11,369 nt of DNA from positions 1 through 11,369 of the forward strand of contig CALFSV010000249.1 of NCBI GenBank assembly GCA_937916485.1, read 5' to 3'. Both the position numbers and the translations under genes were made by a program. Source of the stretch: an uncultured Paracoccaceae bacterium (GTDB lineage: Bacteria > Pseudomonadota > Alphaproteobacteria > Rhodobacterales > Rhodobacteraceae). This document shows positions 8,117 to 11,369 of the stretch, one piece after another (the first letter of the stretch is position 1; each line of letters starts with the position of its first letter). The notes beneath the pieces are model-generated. The model did not search any database and had not been told where the DNA came from. It saw nothing but the letters and a program-made list of their open reading frames with translations.

Positions 8117-9586
8117 TCAATCGGACCAAGAAACCGCAGTCAGGTCAATGGCCTGCGTTGGCGCGTCTTCCCAAATGCCAGTGAGTTTGGCATTTACGAC
8201 AGAGGTCAGGGCCAGCTGGAACAGGTAGCCATTCACGTAATCCTCAGAGATGATGGTTTGCGCCTGCCTCAACAATTCAGAGCGTGTTGCAGGATCATTT
8301 TCAACACCCAATGCTTCGATCAGATCTTGAAATTCCGCGTTGTCATACTGAAAATAGTATTCTGGACGCGCATAGATTCCAATATCCATCGGTTCTGTAT
8401 GGCTTACGATGGTTAGGCCAAAGTCATACCCACGGAACGCCTGCTCCAACCACTGTGCCCATTCGAGGTTTGAAATTTCCGTCTCGATGCCAATCTCGCG
8501 CAACTGGGCTGCGATGATCTCACCGCCACGGCGTGCATATGAGGGCGGTGGCAATTTCAACGTCGTCGTGAAACCATCTGGATAACCTGCCTCAGCCAAC
8601 AGCGCCTTGGCCGCTTCCGGATCAAACGGCGCGTTGCCGGTCAGATCAACGTAGTCTGGGTTATGCGGCGCAAAGTGCGTCCCGATTGGCGTGCCGTAGC
8701 CAAACATTGCGCCATCGATGATTGCCTGACGGTCAATCGCCATGGACACGGCTCTGCGTACACGGACGTCATCGAATGGCTCCAATTTGTTGTTGATCGC
8801 AAGTATGGTTTCACCCTCGGTGTTGCCTGACAAAACGGTAAAGCGAGGATCAGCTTCGAATTGGGCCAGGTTCTCTGGTGCTGGATAGCTGTAGAATGCG
8901 TCAACATCTTCGGCCATCACGGCCGCAAATGCAGCGGTCGGTTCTGAAATGTACTTAAACGTTGCGCTTTCCAGTGCGGCAGGTGTTCCCCAATAGCTAT
9001 CGTTGCGGACCAAAGAGATGCTGTCGCCCTGACGCCATTCTGAGAACTTGAACGCGCCTGTTCCCACCGGGTTGTTTTTGATGTCTGCAATGCTTTCTGG
9101 CGCAACGATCACAGCATCGCCCCAAGCCATATTGAATAAGAAGTTACCCTGTGGCGCGGAAAGCGTGACCTTCACCGTGGTCGCGTCAACGGCTTCTACG
9201 CTTTCGATACCATTAAACAGTGCTTTTTGGGCATTGGTGGAATCCTCTGCGCGTGCACGGTCCAATGAGAAGACGACGTCGCTCGCTTCGAATGATGTTC
9301 CATCATGGAACGTAACGCCGCTATGCAGCTTAAAGGTGTAGACTGTGCCATCTTCAGAAATGTCCCAGCTTTTCGCCAGACCTGGAAGAACAGCGCCATC
9401 TGACCCGAAGCGTGTCAGCCCTTCGAAGATGTTTGAGTAGACCACTTGGTCAATAGCGCCTGCAGCAGCAGATGTTGGATCCAGATGCGGTGGTTCAAGC
9501 TGTAGACCAATGGTTACATCTGTTTTCGCCGCATAGGCTGACGTTGCGATGAGCAGCGCAGCGCTTGATAGCAAGATTGATTTCAT
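8117..9586 (-). CDS. Periplasmic solute-binding protein, SBP_bac_5 (DppA/OppA) family (489 aa)
   Basis: Captures the substrate in the periplasm and delivers it to the two permeases; this is the protein that sets the specificity of the system. From the start chosen here it opens with a signal peptide: basic MK, hydrophobic SILLSSAALLIATS, then AYA|A with cleavage near residue 19 or 20. There is no lipobox cysteine, so it is soluble. Family signatures are the GLAKSWDISEDG..YTFKL region (69-87) continuing to DVVFSLDR (103-110), NPVGTGAFKF (172-181) and FDDVRVRRAVSMAIDR (271-286). An in-frame ATG at 9604 would add MTGNQT before the signal; I prefer 9586 because GGGGA sits eight bases upstream and it gives a canonical signal, though AGGA also precedes 9604. 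It is the first gene of the operon. Cluster-5 proteins bind peptides, nickel, opines, glutathione or sugars, so the ligand is undetermined. Confidence 0.93.
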   Translation of the reverse strand: MKSILLSSAALLIATSAYAAKTDVTIGLQLEPPHLDPTSAAAGAIDQVVYSNIFEGLTRFGSDGAVLPGLAKSWDISEDGTVYTFKLHSGVTFHDGTSFEASDVVFSLDRARAEDSTNAQKALFNGIESVEAVDATTVKVTLSAPQGNFLFNMAWGDAVIVAPESIADIKNNPVGTGAFKFSEWRQGDSISLVRNDSYWGTPAALESATFKYISEPTAAFAAVMAEDVDAFYSYPAPENLAQFEADPRFTVLSGNTEGETILAINNKLEPFDDVRVRRAVSMAIDRQAIIDGAMFGYGTPIGTHFAPHNPDYVDLTGNAPFDPEAAKALLAEAGYPDGFTTTLKLPPPSYARRGGEIIAAQLREIGIETEISNLEWAQWLEQAFRGYDFGLTIVSHTEPMDIGIYARPEYYFQYDNAEFQDLIEALGVENDPATRSELLRQAQTIISEDYVNGYLFQLALTSVVNAKLTGIWEDAPTQAIDLTAVSWSD

Positions 9587-9594
9587 TGTTTGGT

Positions 9595-9599
9595 TCCCC
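9595..9599 (-). promoter_or_regulatory. Ribosome binding site deciding the binding-protein start
   Basis: On the minus strand this reads GGGGA, eight bases before the ATG at 9586. It favours that start over the in-frame ATG at 9604, whose own AGGA (9610-9613) is about six bases upstream. Both are usable; the signal-peptide shape tips the choice to 9586. Confidence 0.5.
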
Positions 9600-9648
9600 G
9601 TCATGTTTTTCCTGGCCTACGTTTTAGCGGCCTTCGTTAAATTTCTTG

Positions 9649-9685
9649 GCCTAAGCGCTTATGCTCAGCAGAGCTGTCTTAAGGC
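9649..9685 (-). other. Possible structured 5' leader of the transporter operon
   Basis: Reading the minus strand, GCCTTAAG (9678-9685) can pair with CTTAGGC (9649-9655) with one bulged base. This would enclose a small hairpin GCTC-TGCT-GAGC (9663-9674) and the self-complementary TAAGCGCTTA (9652-9661), which competes with the outer stem. It would lie at the very 5' end of the predicted transcript, about 100 nt before the first start codon. There is no U-run and no match to a riboswitch class I recognise. It may be chance. Confidence 0.2.
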
Positions 9686-9692
9686 TCATCTC

Positions 9693-9720
9693 AGTGTACT
9701 TTTTTCAACTACTGTGGCAA
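9693..9720 (-). promoter_or_regulatory. Predicted sigma-70-type promoter of the transporter-hydrolase operon
   Basis: On the minus strand, TTGCCA (9715-9720, 5 of 6 to TTGACA) is followed after 16 bp by TACACT (9693-9698, 4 of 6 to TATAAT). Transcription would start near 9686 and leave a leader of about 100 nt before the binding-protein ATG. A six-A run lies in the spacer. The position, upstream of the first gene and directly next to a perfect inverted repeat, makes it the best promoter candidate in the gap; the weak -10 suggests it may need an activator. Confidence 0.45.
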
Positions 9721-9739
9721 TACCGTAGCTCTACGGTAT
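9720..9739. promoter_or_regulatory. 20-bp perfect inverted repeat, probable regulator binding site
   Basis: ATACCGTAG-CT-CTACGGTAT has two 9-bp perfectly complementary arms separated by 2 bp. Its centre (9729.5) is about 43 bp upstream of the predicted transcription start, with its edge touching the -35 box. That is the classical place for a dimeric activator, and a repressor is also possible. The 20-bp length resembles LuxR-type boxes, but the half-site is shifted relative to the lux consensus; GntR, TetR and other dimeric families cannot be excluded. No regulator gene lies in the window. As an RNA hairpin it lacks a U-tract and has a 2-nt loop, so a terminator role is unlikely. Confidence 0.55.
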
Positions 9740-9797
9740 CATCCTGCAATGGAAAACTTGACCCAACTTGCATTTGACTCCGGGCCTACTGTCGTCG

Positions 9798-9809
9798 TTT
9801 TGACCAAAA
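9798..9809. promoter_or_regulatory. Minor dyad TTTTG-AC-CAAAA in the gap
   Basis: A 5-bp inverted repeat with a 2-bp spacer, located about 60 bp upstream of the main 20-bp dyad. It contains the TGACCA half-site seen in several regulator operators. The arms are short and A/T rich, so chance is a real possibility. Two further TTGAC words (9758-9762 and 9774-9778) lie 16 bp apart in the same area. Confidence 0.15.
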
Positions 9810-10081
9810 ACAGGATCATTCGGGGTGCTGTCAGAAAAATAAGACCACGCATCAAATTGTAAGCATAACATAAATGTACGTGTTCAACAATTGGCGCCAC
9901 TTTGGTGGAGCGACAAGGTTCAGCTTGAAATTGAGGCGTGATTAGCAGACAGATCTATGTCTGTATCGCAATCCTAACCTCTAACTGGAACGCCATTTGG
10001 ACTGGACTTTCGTTTTGCCGTAAGCCTACGTCTGATGCTGTCAGGCACGTACTCAAGCAAGTTCATGATGACAGTTCCTTT

Positions 10082-11251
10082 TCAGGACAATGGCATACGG
10101 CGTTCGGCCATAGTTACAAACCAACTGCAGCCAACCGGGATTACATCGTCGTTAAATTCATAAGATGGATTATGGAGATCAGCGCTGTCTCCGTTTCCAA
10201 CGAATAAATATGCTCCAGGCCGCTCAAGTAACATTTCAGAAAAATCCTCTCCACCCATCGATGGTTCAAAATTGCGGTGTGCTACCCCACAAACAGACAG
10301 AGCTATTTCCGCCGCAAAATCCGCTTGGCGCTCATGATTTACCAATGGTGGCGGACCAGACATGTGAGTTACCTCTGCCACAGCACCGTAACCATCTGCT
10401 GTAGACTTTGTCAGAGCATCTATCCGAGCGCGTACGAAGCTCTGAACATCTTTCTCAAAGGTTCTTACAGTGCCACGTAAACGAACTGTGTTGGGTATAA
10501 CATTATATGTATCAGTTTCGGTACGAAAACCGCAAACAGATACCACGATATTTTCCAAAGGATTAATATTGCGAGATGCAATCGACTGAAGCGCAACCAC
10601 GATCTGTGCCGCTACTAATGTGCTGTCCACACTTTTATGCGGCATTGCGCCATGCCCACCTTTTCCATGTACAATTATTTCAAATTTATCAGGACAGGCC
10701 ATTTGCGGACCTGTACGCACAGCAAATTCACCAATAGGAAGTCCCGGCATATTATGCATTCCATAAATTTCTTCGACGTTCCACTTATCCATTAGTCCAG
10801 CATCAATCATTGCACGAGCGCCACCACCACCCTCCTCCGCAGGCTGGAATGCTAGCACAATCTTACCGTCGAAATTGCGGGTTTCTGCCAAATATTTTGC
10901 AGCGCCTAGCAGCATAGAGGTATGCCCGTCATGACCACAGGCATGCATTTTTCCCGGTATGGTTGACGCGTGTGGCAAATCATTGACTTCTTGAATGGGC
11001 AAGGCATCCATATCAGCGCGAAATCCTATGGAACGCCCAGAAGTATTATTTTGACCATGGATTACTCCAACTACACCCGTTCCACCAAAACCGGTCACTA
11101 TTTCATCAACTCCAAATTCTTTGAGTTTGGAGGCAACGAAAGCTGCCGTACGATACTCTTCAAAGCGTAGCTCTGGATGCGCATGCAGATCACGGCGCCA
11201 AGTCGATATTTCCTCAAACATTTCGGAAAAGCGATTTAAAATTGCCACCAT
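10082..11251 (-). CDS. M20D-family metallo-amidohydrolase (aminoacylase/hippurate-hydrolase-like), 389 aa from chosen start
   Basis: Zinc- or manganese-dependent hydrolase that removes acyl groups from N-acyl amino acids or similar amides in the cytoplasm. Metal and catalytic residues (numbered from the start used here) are Cys105 and His107 in HACGHDGH, Glu139/Glu140 in PAEEGG, His166 in GMHNMPGLP and His360 in DLHNPSY. The dimerisation domain lies in between, with GKGGHGAMPH near 197-205. The N terminus WRRDLHAHPEL is typical. In-frame ATGs at 11293 and 11260 would add 14 or 3 residues; 11251 (MVAILNRF) gives the usual 17-residue lead before WRRD, but none has an ideal ribosome site (GGAG lies only 3 bases before 11251). 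The gene is about 43% G+C in sampled lines versus about 59% in the operon, suggesting separate origin. The roughly 118 bp upstream to the window edge shows only a possible TATTAT -10 (11353-11358). Confidence 0.9.
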   Translation of the reverse strand: MVAILNRFSEMFEEISTWRRDLHAHPELRFEEYRTAAFVASKLKEFGVDEIVTGFGGTGVVGVIHGQNNTSGRSIGFRADMDALPIQEVNDLPHASTIPGKMHACGHDGHTSMLLGAAKYLAETRNFDGKIVLAFQPAEEGGGGARAMIDAGLMDKWNVEEIYGMHNMPGLPIGEFAVRTGPQMACPDKFEIIVHGKGGHGAMPHKSVDSTLVAAQIVVALQSIASRNINPLENIVVSVCGFRTETDTYNVIPNTVRLRGTVRTFEKDVQSFVRARIDALTKSTADGYGAVAEVTHMSGPPPLVNHERQADFAAEIALSVCGVAHRNFEPSMGGEDFSEMLLERPGAYLFVGNGDSADLHNPSYEFNDDVIPVGCSWFVTMAERRMPLS

Positions 11252-11369
11252 TTTCTCCATCGGCCCAACAATAAAAATCAGTTCAGCTGCCATCTAAGGT
11301 AACAGCAAACTAAGTTTGTGAAAGAGCAAAACTACAACCCTTGCCTTTTGCTATAATAATTGTGCAAGA

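Larger units (their letters stand above)
9587..10081. other. Gene-free region between the amidohydrolase and the transporter operon
   Basis: About 495 bp with no convincing gene on either strand. Its left third holds the promoter, dyad and leader described separately. The right part (about 9810-10081) shows no recognisable element. An open frame on the plus strand (9938-10207) runs into the amidohydrolase on the opposite strand and resembles no family I know. A loose inverted repeat CTGTCA...TGACAG (10038-10043 and 10069-10074) just after the amidohydrolase stop has a 25-base loop and no U-run, so no terminator can be called. The length suggests that the two flanking units are transcribed separately. 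Confidence 0.6.

Noticed and set aside
9614..9651. Three GGCC words spaced 15 and 19 bp as an iterated regulatory motif
   Set aside because: The spacing is irregular and the flanks are not conserved; four-base palindromes are expected at this density.
9891..9909. Short CCAC-TTTG-GTGG hairpin beside a GGCGCC palindrome
   Set aside because: The stem is four base pairs with no U-tract; common by chance in this composition.
10038..10074. CTGTCA/TGACAG inverted repeat after the amidohydrolase stop as a terminator
   Set aside because: The arms are only 6 bp with a 25-base loop, and no T-run follows on the minus strand.
9938..10207. 89-codon plus-strand open frame in the gap
   Set aside because: It overlaps the 3' end of the amidohydrolase on the other strand, lacks a recognisable domain and has no clear ribosome site. 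I could not link it to a transposase or regulator.
11353..11367. Promoter for the amidohydrolase (TTGCAC and TATTAT)
   Set aside because: The two boxes are only a few bases apart. The proper -35 position for TATTAT lies outside the window, so no promoter can be called.

Overview
The window looks like chromosomal DNA of an alphaproteobacterium, most likely a marine Rhodobacterales/Roseobacter-type organism. That is an inference from the dipeptide-type ABC transporter cassette, the protein style and a G+C of about 59% in four 60-base lines counted by hand in the main gene block (141/240); no rRNA or marker gene proves it. All nine genes lie on the minus strand, so the window reads biologically from right to left.

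Right edge (10082-11251): a lone M20D-type metallo-amidohydrolase (aminoacylase/hippuricase-like). It is compositionally different from the rest, about 43% G+C in four sampled lines. A long gene-free stretch (9587-10081) separates it from the main block. The transporter-proximal end of that stretch holds a perfect 9-bp inverted repeat (9720-9739) directly against a plausible minus-strand promoter (-35 at 9715-9720, -10 at 9693-9698). No regulator gene is in the window.

Main block (9586 down to 21): an apparent eight-gene operon with very tight spacing. It encodes a periplasmic solute-binding protein, two permeases, a double-domain ATPase (DppD-DppF-like fusion), a P1-family N-terminal-nucleophile hydrolase (NylC/DmpA superfamily), an NAD(P)-dependent aldehyde dehydrogenase, a short-chain dehydrogenase and an amidase-signature hydrolase. 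Three neighbouring pairs share 4-bp ATGA stop/start overlaps, and two of these tie the transporter to the first enzymes.

Taken together, the genes suggest import of an intact peptide-like or amide-bearing compound. In the cytoplasm it would be cleaved by two mechanistically unrelated amide hydrolases (Thr nucleophile and Ser-cisSer-Lys), and an alcohol or aldehyde fragment would be oxidised to a carboxylic acid. NylC and NylA, the nylon-oligomer hydrolases, belong to these same two hydrolase superfamilies, but there is no aminotransferase here and the natural substrate cannot be read from sequence. This operon is the most interesting part of the window; I see no CRISPR array, IS element, tRNA, rRNA or phage gene.
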